Assembly (NCBI GenBank): GCA_036336695.1
Contig: JAYZFQ010000080.1
Span: 1 to 33,864, forward strand
Reading direction: 5' to 3'
Length of the DNA stretch: 33,864 nt
From: GCA-2729515 sp036336695
GTDB taxonomy: Bacteria; Myxococcota_A; UBA9160; SMWR01
This document shows positions 24,461 to 31,814 of the stretch, piece after piece. The translations under genes and the position numbers were made by a program. The notes beneath the pieces are model-generated. The model did no database searches. It saw only the letters and a list, made by a program, of their open reading frames with translations, and had not been told where the DNA came from. Position 1 is the stretch's first letter. Every line of letters starts with the position of its first letter.

Positions 24461-25184
24461 CCGAAAACGTGTGCTCGTGACCGGTGCCAGCCGCGGCATC
24501 GGGCGCGCCGTCGCGATCGCCTTGGCGGGCGACGGGTACGACCTGGCCCTCGGGTATGTGCAGGACAAGGCCGGTTGCGAAGCGGCGGTCGCCGAAATCG
24601 CTGCCCTGGGCCGCAACGCCGTCGCCCTCGGCTTCGACGTGGCCGACCGGGAAGCCAGCGCCGCGGCCCTCGCGGCGGACATGGACGCGCAGGGAGCCTA
24701 CTGGGGCGCCGTCGTCAACGCGGGCATCCACCGGGACGGCCCCTTCCCGGGGCTCGGCTCCGACGCCTGGGACCAGGTACTCCGCACGAACCTCGACGGC
24801 TTCTACAACGTGCTGCACCCCCTCGTCCTGCCCATGTGCCGGTCGCGACAAGGCGGGCGCATCGTCACCGTTTCGTCCCTCGCGGGAATCACCGGCAACC
24901 GCGGACAGGTGAACTACAGCGCTTCGAAAGCCGGACTCATCGGCGCCACCAAGTCCCTGGCGCTCGAACTCGCCAAGCGCAAGATCACGGTGAACTGCGT
25001 GGCCCCCGGCTGGATCGATACCGACATGCTGGGGGACCTCGACCGGGAGCAGCTCGCCGCGGTCGTACCCTTGCGGCGGCTCGGAACGCCCGAAGACGTG
25101 GCGGCCACCGTCGCGTTCCTGTTCTCGGGCGGTGCGGACTACATCACGGGGCAGGTGATCCAGGTCAACGGGGGCGTTTCCTGA
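24450..25184 (+). CDS. 3-oxoacyl-ACP reductase (FabG-type SDR, ApeQ-like)
   Basis: This 244-residue short-chain dehydrogenase has the NADP(H) motif TGASRGIG (residues 11-18), NAG near 90-92, Asn114, the catalytic Ser142-143 region, Tyr156 and Lys160 (VNYSASK), and the family ending ITGQVIQVNGG. It reduces the beta-ketoacyl-ACP made by the cluster ketosynthases, before dehydration by the ApeI/ApeP-like enzymes. The ATG at 24450 lies 11 bp inside the fusion gene, showing tight coupling. In many APE clusters a ketosynthase (ApeR) follows; here the cluster ends with this gene, and the FabF-type ketosynthase is in the left block. tmk follows convergently after 52 bp. Confidence 0.92.
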   Translation: MAPDRKRVLVTGASRGIGRAVAIALAGDGYDLALGYVQDKAGCEAAVAEIAALGRNAVALGFDVADREASAAALAADMDAQGAYWGAVVNAGIHRDGPFPGLGSDAWDQVLRTNLDGFYNVLHPLVLPMCRSRQGGRIVTVSSLAGITGNRGQVNYSASKAGLIGATKSLALELAKRKITVNCVAPGWIDTDMLGDLDREQLAAVVPLRRLGTPEDVAATVAFLFSGGADYITGQVIQVNGGVS

Positions 25185-25236
25185 CCGCGGTCGGCGTCAG
25201 CAGCGGCGCCTGGGGCAGTGACCGCTGTGGGTGGCT

Positions 25237-25854
25237 TCAGGAAGACCCGAAGAACCCGAGCCGCTCCTCCACGCAAGCAACGATCTCCGCCTCGACCGCA
25301 TCGGGACTGCCCTCGGCCGGAATGCGGACCACGTAGTCCGCGGAGATCGCACGAAAGATCTCGGCGACGCGCTCCAGGTTCTCCAGGCGCTCGAAGGCCT
25401 CGCGGGGACCGCCGCGCGCGCGCACGCGCGCGAGCCCCGCGGCCGGCGCCACGTCGAGAAACAACACGAGGTCCGGCCGGGGAAACGCCGCTTCGGATTC
25501 GGCGAGCAGGGCGCGCCAATCGAGTCCCAGGGCGCCCTGGTAGGCCACCGTCGAGAGCGTATAGCGATCCGTCAGCACCGTGCGCCCGGCTTCGAGGGCC
25601 GGCAGGATCTCCCGCTCCACGTGCTCCCGCCGGTCTTCGAGGAACCAGCGGAGTTCCTCGGCCGGCGCGGCCCGCTCGCCCGCGAGGGTCCGTTCCCGGA
25701 TGCGACGTCCCCACGGCCCGTCGGTGGGCTCGCGCGTCGAAAGCACGTCGTGGCCGCCCGCGGCGAGGCGCGCCGCGAGCCGCTTCACCTGGGTGGTCTT
25801 GCCGCAGCCGTCGAGACCCTCGAACGCCAGCAGCCGGGCCGCCCGTTGCTTCAC
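25237..25854 (-). CDS. tmk: Thymidylate kinase
   Basis: This 205-residue protein phosphorylates dTMP to dTDP. The P-loop FEGLDGCGKTT is followed by TREPTDGPWG (the dTMP-binding DR/EP region), the LID-preceding ALEAGRTVLTDRYTLSTVAYQGA, and LVLFLDVAP. The start is GTG at 25854. Standard length and all motifs are intact. It is convergent with the ketoreductase (52 bp) and is the first gene to the right of the polyene cluster, marking the return to housekeeping genes. Confidence 0.95.
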   Translation of the reverse strand: MKQRAARLLAFEGLDGCGKTTQVKRLAARLAAGGHDVLSTREPTDGPWGRRIRERTLAGERAAPAEELRWFLEDRREHVEREILPALEAGRTVLTDRYTLSTVAYQGALGLDWRALLAESEAAFPRPDLVLFLDVAPAAGLARVRARGGPREAFERLENLERVAEIFRAISADYVVRIPAEGSPDAVEAEIVACVEERLGFFGSS

Positions 25855-26179
25855 GGCCTACCCGTGAACCGGCGGCCACGGGGAGCCCGACGCCCGTCGC
25901 CCCGCCCGCGTGCAACCGCTCGTTGCGAAACGAGTTCTCGCTCCAGCGTCGCGGCCGCGCCCCACGGCACGGCACTTGCTCTGGAAACGCACGGTACGTG
26001 CCTCCGGGCACACCCGCTGCACCCCTTCAACGGGACCGGGGGTTGGCGGGACCGAGGTCGCCGGGCGGGAACATGGGTTCGACGGGGGGATTTCAATGGG
26101 GTGAGGCCCCGCGTCGAGTTCCCGCCCGGTGGCCTGCCAGGGACGCCGGACGAGACCGGCCGGCGTCCCGAGCCAAGAC
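25855..26179. other. 325 bp intergenic spacer with inverted repeats, no gene seen
   Basis: No frame in this stretch has coding character. Three inverted repeats are visible. A 6-bp stem closed by a GNRA-type loop (GCGA) lies at 25919-25934. An imperfect 10-bp stem runs TCGACG/CGTCGA plus GGGG/CCCC at 26079-26117. A perfect 10-bp stem lies at 26140-26169. On the minus strand the last two lie directly downstream of atpE and could end or stabilise its message; the first would lie in the tmk leader. The text GGTTCGACGG at 26077-26086 recalls a tmRNA 5' end, but no tag frame or tRNA-like 3' end follows. Confidence 0.6.
26140..26169 (-). terminator. Inverted repeat downstream of atpE, possible transcription end
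   Basis: GGGACGCCGG at 26140-26149 and CCGGCGTCCC at 26160-26169 form a perfect 10-bp, fully G/C-rich stem with a 10-base loop, starting 11 bp after the atpE stop. There is no T-run after it on the minus strand, so it is not a classical intrinsic terminator. It may pause polymerase or protect the 3' end. The pairing is seen directly; the function is inferred. Confidence 0.5.
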
Positions 26180-26494
26180 TCAGATGTTCCCCAGGAGCAG
26201 GAAGGCGATCAGGAGTCCGTAGATCGAAATCGACTCGATGAGCACCATGCCCAGAATGAAGTTCGTGAACATCGCGCCGGCCGCGCCGGGATTACGCGCG
26301 ATGCCCGCAGTCGTGTTGCCCGCCGTGAGGCCCTGACCGATGCCACAACCGAGGCCGGCGAGGCCGACCGCCAGGCCGGCGCCAATCGCGTAGCCCCACG
26401 CGTTGGAGTCGCCGCCACCGTCCTGGGCGAAGGCCACCAGGGGCAGCACCGTGAAGAGCGCGGTCCACAGAACGAGATTTCCGAACTTTCGCAT
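26180..26494 (-). CDS. atpE: ATP synthase F0 subunit c, with Na+-type ligand residues
   Basis: This 104-residue protein has a signal-like hydrophobic N-terminus (residues 1-23, ending AFAQD) in front of the usual two-helix c subunit. Helix 1 is GLAVGLAGLGCGIGQGLTAG, with the polar loop ARNPGA; helix 2 is NFILGMVLIESISIYGLLIAFLL, with ion-carrying Glu87. Gln54 in GIGQG and Ser88 after the Glu are the side chains that bind Na+ in c-rings of the Ilyobacter/Propionigenium type, and Tyr92 is also present. The N-terminal extension is usual in deltaproteobacterial and some other lineages. Expression of c subunits is normally high; AAGGGAG is seen upstream of the ATG at 26494. It is the last gene of the gyrB-to-atpE run. 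Confidence 0.96.
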   Translation of the reverse strand: MRKFGNLVLWTALFTVLPLVAFAQDGGGDSNAWGYAIGAGLAVGLAGLGCGIGQGLTAGNTTAGIARNPGAAGAMFTNFILGMVLIESISIYGLLIAFLLLGNI

Positions 26495-26537
26495 GACGAG
26501 GGGTCTCCCTTTGTGATGCCGGGCTTGCGCCGACGAA

Positions 26538-27254
26538 CTAGTGCGGCTCGTCGAGGGCCAATCCGACGTAGATCATGGTGAGCAGTGCAAACACGAAGGC
26601 CTGGAGCACCGAGATGATGATGCCGAGGCCCATGAAGATGGCCGGTACGCCGAAGGGAACGAGACCCAGCCAGACCAGGATCACCTTGTGGTCGGCGTAC
26701 ATGTTCGCGAGCAGCCGCACCGTCAGGGTCAAGATGCGCGCGAGGTCGAGCGGGATCTCGAGGACGAAGAAGATCGGCGAGAGCAGCCGAAAGTGGACCA
26801 CCCGGCCCGCGATCTCCCGCTCGAAGAAGCTCGGGCCGAGGAACTTGATGATGTAGTTCCAGCGGTGTTTCTGGATGCCGATCGCCGTGTAGGCCACCCA
26901 GGAGATGATCGCCCACGCCAAGGTCGTGTTGATGTCGCTCGTCGCCCCGTCGAAACCGGGCACGAGGGCGATCAGGTTCGAGACGAGGATGAAGAAGAAC
27001 ATGGTCCCGACCAGCGGGAAGTAGCGCCGCCAGTCGGCCCCCATGCGGTCGCTGGCCATGCCGGACAGCCACTCGACGGTGACCTCCACCACGTTCCGGA
27101 CCGAAATTCCCTCGTCGGGAAGGACGCCCCCGCTCGGCTCGGCAACCCGCCGCCGGACCGCCACCCCGGCCCAGAGGAGCAGCCCGGCCGCCACCAGGGC
27201 GGCCTGGAACACCCACGGGATGTGAATCAGGTTTTCGATCTGCTGAAAGATCAT
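26538..27254 (-). CDS. atpB: ATP synthase F0 subunit a
   Basis: This 238-residue protein forms the half-channels that feed ions to the c-ring. Hydrophobic helices begin near residue 15. SDINTTLAWAIISW (about 106-119) and FLGPSFFEREI are typical of subunit a. The essential arginine is Arg180 in ILTLTVRLLANMYADHK, and the C-terminal hairpin is VLQAFVFALLTMIYVGLAL. Length fits the deltaproteobacterial form. The ATG at 27254 overlaps the stop of the atpI-like gene (ATGA), and atpE follows after 43 bp. Confidence 0.96.
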   Translation of the reverse strand: MIFQQIENLIHIPWVFQAALVAAGLLLWAGVAVRRRVAEPSGGVLPDEGISVRNVVEVTVEWLSGMASDRMGADWRRYFPLVGTMFFFILVSNLIALVPGFDGATSDINTTLAWAIISWVAYTAIGIQKHRWNYIIKFLGPSFFEREIAGRVVHFRLLSPIFFVLEIPLDLARILTLTVRLLANMYADHKVILVWLGLVPFGVPAIFMGLGIIISVLQAFVFALLTMIYVGLALDEPH

Positions 27255-27694
27255 CGGTCATCCGCCTCGAGGTCACTGCGCTCCCGCGCGAGCCAGGGAT
27301 CCCACTGGTCCCAGGCCGGGTCGTCGTCCGGAAGCGACGGTGCCGACGGGTCGACGTCCGGGCGCGAGCGCCAGGCTTCGATCAGGACCGCGGGCACGAC
27401 GAGGGACAAGCCCACGAGGAGCCCGACGGGATCGGCACCGAGCGCGAACGCTCCCCCGATGCCCACCACGAGGAAGGCGAAACGCAGGCCGTACAAGCCG
27501 GCCCAACTCGAAGCAGGCTTGGGCCCCTGGAAGAAAAGACGCGCCTGGCGACGCAAGCCGTGGAGATTCGCCGCCTCGAGGGCAGCCCCGTAGGCGAGAC
27601 TGGCCGCGAACACCGGCGTCGCAAACGCGACGGACACCGCAGCCGCAGCAGCGCTCAGCGTGAGGTTCGTGCGTTCGATGGGGTCGATCTTCAC
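27251..27694 (-). CDS. atpI: ATP synthase subunit I-like membrane protein
   Basis: This 147-residue protein has four likely membrane segments (two around residues 10-40, two around 63-105) and an acidic, proline-rich soluble tail (PDVDPSAPSLPDDDPAWDQW). It is not strongly conserved in sequence. Its position between atpZ and atpB, with GTGA/ATGA overlaps on both sides, and the four-helix layout fit AtpI, a helper for c-ring assembly and possibly Mg2+ handling. The GTG at 27694 is the start. The call rests mainly on context. Confidence 0.65.
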   Translation of the reverse strand: MKIDPIERTNLTLSAAAAAVSVAFATPVFAASLAYGAALEAANLHGLRRQARLFFQGPKPASSWAGLYGLRFAFLVVGIGGAFALGADPVGLLVGLSLVVPAVLIEAWRSRPDVDPSAPSLPDDDPAWDQWDPWLARERSDLEADDR

Positions 27695-27972
27695 GGTGAT
27701 TTTTCGTCCATTCTGTCTGCGTCCCCGCCTTCGTCGTCGAGGGCCTGGAGCCTCGCTCCCATTCGGACCAGCCGCACCACGAAAGAGCCAAACCCCACGG
27801 CCAGACCGCCCAGCAACCCGTACGGGGATGTGTCGTAGCGCCCGTCGATCCAGATCCCGATACCGGCTGCGATCAGGATCGCGACGACGGCTTCGAAGGC
27901 ACCCTGGTAGGCGAGCCCCTGGCGCTTCGCACGCCGCCGACCGGCTTTGGAATCGTCCGAGGTCCGACTCAT
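27691..27972 (-). CDS. atpZ: AtpZ-type ATP synthase accessory protein
   Basis: This 93-residue protein has a basic N-terminus (KAGRRRAKRQG) and two membrane helices (FEAVVAILIAAGIGIWID and YGLLGGLAVGFGSFVVRLV) joined by a GRYDTSPYG turn. This is the AtpZ (F0F1-ATPase gene 1) layout, in which the pair of helices precedes atpI-atpB. AtpZ/AtpI pairs are thought to form a Ca2+/Mg2+ transporter or assembly aid. It starts 49 bp after hemL and its stop overlaps the atpI-like start by GTGA. Confidence 0.78.
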   Translation of the reverse strand: MSRTSDDSKAGRRRAKRQGLAYQGAFEAVVAILIAAGIGIWIDGRYDTSPYGLLGGLAVGFGSFVVRLVRMGARLQALDDEGGDADRMDEKSP

Positions 27973-28021
27973 GGCCCGACTCCGGAAACGGGGCGGACTC
28001 TAGCCAACGCCCCGCCCCCCC

Positions 28022-29314
28022 TCAACGCGCCGCCATGGCGCGAAATGCTGCTTCCGCCGTCGCCAGCGTCGCCGCAATCTCGGCATCCGAGTGGGCGAGG
28101 GACACGAAACCGGCCTCGAAGGGGGAGGGCGCCAGGTAGACCCCCCCGTCGAGCATGGCGTGGAAGAAGGCCCGGAAGCGCCCCTCGTCGGCCTCCCGCG
28201 CGTCGGAAAAACTCCGCACCGGCCCGGGGTGGAAGAAGAATCCGAACATCCCGCCCACGACCGCCGTCGTCAGGGGAACCCCCGCCGCCGCCGCACGCTC
28301 CGCGAGACCCTCGACGAGGCGTGTCGCCGAGGACTCGAGGGCGGCGTAGACACCGGGCTCCCGGAGCCGGGCCAGGGTGGCAAGCCCGGCCGCCACGGCG
28401 AGGGGATTGCCGGACAGCGTCCCCGCCTGGTAGACGGGGCCCTCGGGCGCCATCTGGCGCATCAGGTCGGCGCGGCCGCCGAAGGCCGCCGCCGGCAAAC
28501 CGCCGCCCACGACCTTGCCGAGGCAGGTGAGATCCGGCGTCACGCCGAAGCGGACCTGGGCCCCGCCCCAGGCCACCCGGAAGCCCGTCATGACCTCGTC
28601 GAAGACCAGGAGCGCCCCGAAGCGATCGCAGAGTTCTCGGAGTCCACCGAGAAACCCCGGCTCGGGCAGGACACAGCCCATGTTCCCGGCGACCGGTTCG
28701 ACGATGACGCAGGCGAGAGAATCGCCCCAGCGGTCGAAGGCGGCTGTCGCCGCGGCCAGGTCGTTGTAGGGCGCCTGTACCGTGAGTTCGACGAACGCCT
28801 CGGGCACACCGGGGGAACCCGGAATGCCGAGCGTCGCGACGCCGCTCCCCGCCCCCACGAGGAGGGCATCGGCATGGCCGTGGTAACAACCCTCGAACTT
28901 CAGCACGCGCGACCGACCGGTGGCGGCGCGTGCGAGGCGCAGCGCGCTCATGGTGGCCTCCGTTCCCGAGTTCACCATACGCACCATTTCGACCGAGGGA
29001 AGGGCTTCGCAGAGCACTTCGGCCAGCTCCACCTCCGACGCCGTCGGCGCGCCAAAACTCGTCCCCGTAGCTGCGGCGGCATTCACGGCAGCGACGACCG
29101 CCGGGTCGCAGTGGCCCAGGATCAACGGACCCCAGGAACCCACGTAGTCGAGGTACGCGTTGCCGTCGGCGTCGTACACCCGGGCGCCCGCGCCCCGGGC
29201 GAGGAAGGGCGGGTCGCTGCCGACAGCGCGGGAGGCGCGGACCGGCGAGTTGACGCCCCCGGGAATGACCCCTTGCGCGCGCGCGAAGAGCGCGCGGGAC
29301 CGTTCCCGGTTCAC
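28022..29314 (-). CDS. hemL: Glutamate-1-semialdehyde 2,1-aminomutase
   Basis: This 430-residue PLP enzyme of tetrapyrrole synthesis moves the amino group of glutamate-1-semialdehyde to give 5-aminolevulinate (C5 pathway). Motifs: VIPGGVNSPVRA, YLDYVGSWGPLILGH, VNSGTEATMSALRLAR, KFEGCYHGHAD, LLVFDEVMTGFRV, the PLP lysine Lys267 in CLGKVVGGGLPAAAFGG, and AGTLSGNPLA. The GTG at 29314 overlaps the gyrA stop (GTGA); the longer open frame upstream lies inside gyrA and is not coding. Standard length and intact motifs make this secure. Confidence 0.96.
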   Translation of the reverse strand: MNRERSRALFARAQGVIPGGVNSPVRASRAVGSDPPFLARGAGARVYDADGNAYLDYVGSWGPLILGHCDPAVVAAVNAAAATGTSFGAPTASEVELAEVLCEALPSVEMVRMVNSGTEATMSALRLARAATGRSRVLKFEGCYHGHADALLVGAGSGVATLGIPGSPGVPEAFVELTVQAPYNDLAAATAAFDRWGDSLACVIVEPVAGNMGCVLPEPGFLGGLRELCDRFGALLVFDEVMTGFRVAWGGAQVRFGVTPDLTCLGKVVGGGLPAAAFGGRADLMRQMAPEGPVYQAGTLSGNPLAVAAGLATLARLREPGVYAALESSATRLVEGLAERAAAAGVPLTTAVVGGMFGFFFHPGPVRSFSDAREADEGRFRAFFHAMLDGGVYLAPSPFEAGFVSLAHSDAEIAATLATAEAAFRAMAAR

Positions 29315-31806
29315 GCCGTCCCGCTCTCGGCGTCCCCGACGTCGCGCTCCGCCAGGCGCGCGATGGAAACGAGTTTTTCGCTCGCGGCGAGATCCATCAG
29401 CCGAACGCCCTGGGTCGCGCGGCCCATCGTCGAGATCCCGCCCACCTTGCAACGGAGAACCTTCCCACCGTCGGTGATGAGCATGACCTCGTCGTCGTCG
29501 ACGACCTGGGCAATGCCCACGACATTGCCGTTGCGGGCCGTGGTCTTGATCGTGATGATGCCCTGCCCACCGCGGCGCTGGGTCCGGTAGTCGTCCAGCG
29601 GGGTGCGTTTCCCGTAGCCGCGCTCCGTCACTGTGAGCACGGTGGCACCCGGAGACAGGATGTCCATCCCCACGACCTCGTCTTCCGCGCCCAGCCCCAT
29701 GCCGCGCACGCCGGCTGCCGTGCGCCCCATGGGACGAACCTCGCTTTCGACGAAGCGGATCGACTTCCCGCGCTTGCTCGCGATGATGACCTGCTGAGAG
29801 CCGTCCGTTCGCATCGCCGCGATGAGTTCGTCCTCGCTGTCGAGGTTGATCGCGATGATCCCGCCGCGCCGCGGATTGGCGTAGGCGGACAACTTCGTCT
29901 TCTTCACCACGCCGCGCCGCGTGCCCAGAATGACGAAATCTTCGCCGCCCTCTTCGAAGCTTCGCACCGGCAGCACGGCCTGGACGCGTTCGGCTTCTTT
30001 GAGTTGCAGGACGTTCGACAGCGCTCGCCCCTTCGCGGCGCGGCCGAGCTGGGGCAACTCGTGGACCTTCAACCAGTGGACACGCCCCAGGGTCGTGAAG
30101 AAAAGCAGGTACGCATGGGTCGACGCGACGAAGAGCCGCTCGACAAAGTCTTCGTCCCGGGCCGCCATCCCCTTCACGCCCTTGCCCCCGCGGCGCTGGG
30201 CACGGTACTGGGTCAGCGGATTGCGCTTGATGTAACCCGCGTGGGACACGGTGACGACCATGTCCTCTTCGACGATGAGGTCCTCGACGTCGATGCCCTC
30301 CACCGCAGCACCGATTTCCGTCCGTCGCTCGTCACCGAATTTTTCGCGGATTTCCTCCAGCTCTTCGACGATGACGTCGAGGATGCGTTCGTCGCTCGCG
30401 AGCAGCGCTTCGAGGTCTGCGATCTTTCCCCGGACTTCCTCGAGTTCTCCGAGCACCCGCTCTCGCTCCAGCTGGGTGAGCGAGCGGAGGCGCATGTCGA
30501 GAATCGCGTTGGCCTGGATTTCGGAAAGCTCGAAGCGGCCCATGAGTTCGGCGCGGGCCTCGGCGGTTCCTTCGGACCCGCGGATGATCGCCACCACCTC
30601 GTCGAGATTTTCCAACGCGAGGGCGAACCCCTCGAGCAGGTGCGCTCGCGCCCGGGCCTGGGCCAGATCGTAAGTGGCGCGGCGCACCACCACTTCGCCG
30701 CGGAAGTCGATGAAGTGACGCAGGGCCGCCTTCAACGACAGGAGTTGCGGGCGGCCGTTGACCAGGGCCAGCAGGTTCACGCCGAAGGTCGACTGGAGGG
30801 GCGTCTGCTTATAGAGCTGGTTCAACACCACTTCTTCCGGCGCGTCCCGGCGGAGCTCGATCACGATGCGAATGCCTTCGCGATTCGTCTCGTCCCGCAG
30901 GTCGGTCACGCCGTCGATCTTCCCGTCGCGGACCAGGTCTGCGATGCGTTCGAGCAACGAAGACTTGTTCACCATGAACGGGATCTCGGTAACGACGATC
31001 CGCATGCCCCGGCTGGTTTCCTCGAAATCCGCGCGCGCACGCACCGAGAGGAGGCCGCGGCCCGTGGCGTAGGCGCTCCGAATGCCCTCGGTTCCGCAAA
31101 TGATCGCGCCGGTCGGGAAATCCGGCCCGGGGATGCACTCGAGCAGGTCGTCGAGGCTGCATTGGGGATCGCGCGCTTCGAGCACGAGTGCGTCGATCAG
31201 TTCGCGCAGGTTGTGGGGCGGCACGTTGGTCGCCATCCCGACGGCGATCCCCGAAGACCCGTTCGCCAGGAGATTGGGGACGCGGCTCGGCAATACCACC
31301 GGCTCGTCGACGCTCCCGTCGAAATTGGGGGAAAAATCGACGGTTTCCCGGTCGATGTCCCGGAGGATCTCCTCCGCCAGCGACTGGAGACGCGCTTCCG
31401 TGTAGCGGTAGGCTGCGGCCGAATCACCGTCGATCGAACCGAAGTTGCCCTGGCCGTCGACGAGCGGGTAGCGGAGCGAGAAGTCCTGGGCCATCCGCAC
31501 CATGGCGTCGTAGACCGCCGAGTCGCCGTGCGGGTGGTAGTGCTTCAGCACCTCGCCCACGACGCCCACGGACTTGGAGTAGGGTCGGTTGGAAAGCAAC
31601 CCCTCCTGTTGCATGGCGTAGAGGATCCGCCGGTGGACGGGCTTGAGACCGTCGCGCACATCGGGGAGGGCGCGACTGATGATGACCGACATCGAGTAGT
31701 CGAGAAACGAGCGGCGCACCTCGTCTTCGATGGCAACGGGTAGGGCCGTGGGCTCCGGGGGACCGCCTTCGGCGCCGTCTTCGGGATGGGTGGGTTCGTC
31801 CGCCAC
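29311..31806 (-). CDS. gyrA: DNA gyrase subunit A
   Basis: This 831-residue protein is the DNA-cleaving subunit. It has an acidic N-terminal tail (about 22 residues) before the winged-helix core. The quinolone-determining region HPHGDSAVYDAMVRMAQ carries Ser96 and Asp100 at the E. coli Ser83 and Asp87 positions, the susceptible-type residues. The catalytic tyrosine is Tyr135 (AYRYTEARL). The C-terminal wrapping domain has the GyrA box QRRGGKG and a later variant QRRGGQG, identifying gyrase rather than topoisomerase IV. The start is GTG at 31806, eight bases after the gyrB stop. Confidence 0.97.
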   Translation of the reverse strand: MADEPTHPEDGAEGGPPEPTALPVAIEDEVRRSFLDYSMSVIISRALPDVRDGLKPVHRRILYAMQQEGLLSNRPYSKSVGVVGEVLKHYHPHGDSAVYDAMVRMAQDFSLRYPLVDGQGNFGSIDGDSAAAYRYTEARLQSLAEEILRDIDRETVDFSPNFDGSVDEPVVLPSRVPNLLANGSSGIAVGMATNVPPHNLRELIDALVLEARDPQCSLDDLLECIPGPDFPTGAIICGTEGIRSAYATGRGLLSVRARADFEETSRGMRIVVTEIPFMVNKSSLLERIADLVRDGKIDGVTDLRDETNREGIRIVIELRRDAPEEVVLNQLYKQTPLQSTFGVNLLALVNGRPQLLSLKAALRHFIDFRGEVVVRRATYDLAQARARAHLLEGFALALENLDEVVAIIRGSEGTAEARAELMGRFELSEIQANAILDMRLRSLTQLERERVLGELEEVRGKIADLEALLASDERILDVIVEELEEIREKFGDERRTEIGAAVEGIDVEDLIVEEDMVVTVSHAGYIKRNPLTQYRAQRRGGKGVKGMAARDEDFVERLFVASTHAYLLFFTTLGRVHWLKVHELPQLGRAAKGRALSNVLQLKEAERVQAVLPVRSFEEGGEDFVILGTRRGVVKKTKLSAYANPRRGGIIAINLDSEDELIAAMRTDGSQQVIIASKRGKSIRFVESEVRPMGRTAAGVRGMGLGAEDEVVGMDILSPGATVLTVTERGYGKRTPLDDYRTQRRGGQGIITIKTTARNGNVVGIAQVVDDDEVMLITDGGKVLRCKVGGISTMGRATQGVRLMDLAASEKLVSIARLAERDVGDAESGTA

Positions 31807-31814
31807 GCGCGTTC

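Noticed and set aside
22559..24682. Minus-strand open frame (707 codons) across the ACP, dehydratase and fusion genes
   Set aside because: It covers four overlapping plus-strand genes with catalytic motifs and contains a repeated peptide that simply reflects the 41-bp DNA duplication.
26071..26117. Possible tmRNA 5' end (GGTTCGACGG motif) in the atpE-tmk spacer
   Set aside because: The atpE gene begins about 65 bp after the spacer motif, leaving no room for a full tmRNA on the plus strand. No tag-peptide frame ending in an AA-rich tail and no tRNA-like 3' part is present.
30004..31743. Plus-strand open frame (579 codons) opposite gyrA
   Set aside because: Shadow of gyrA, with no signal or domain; gyrA is complete in the other strand.
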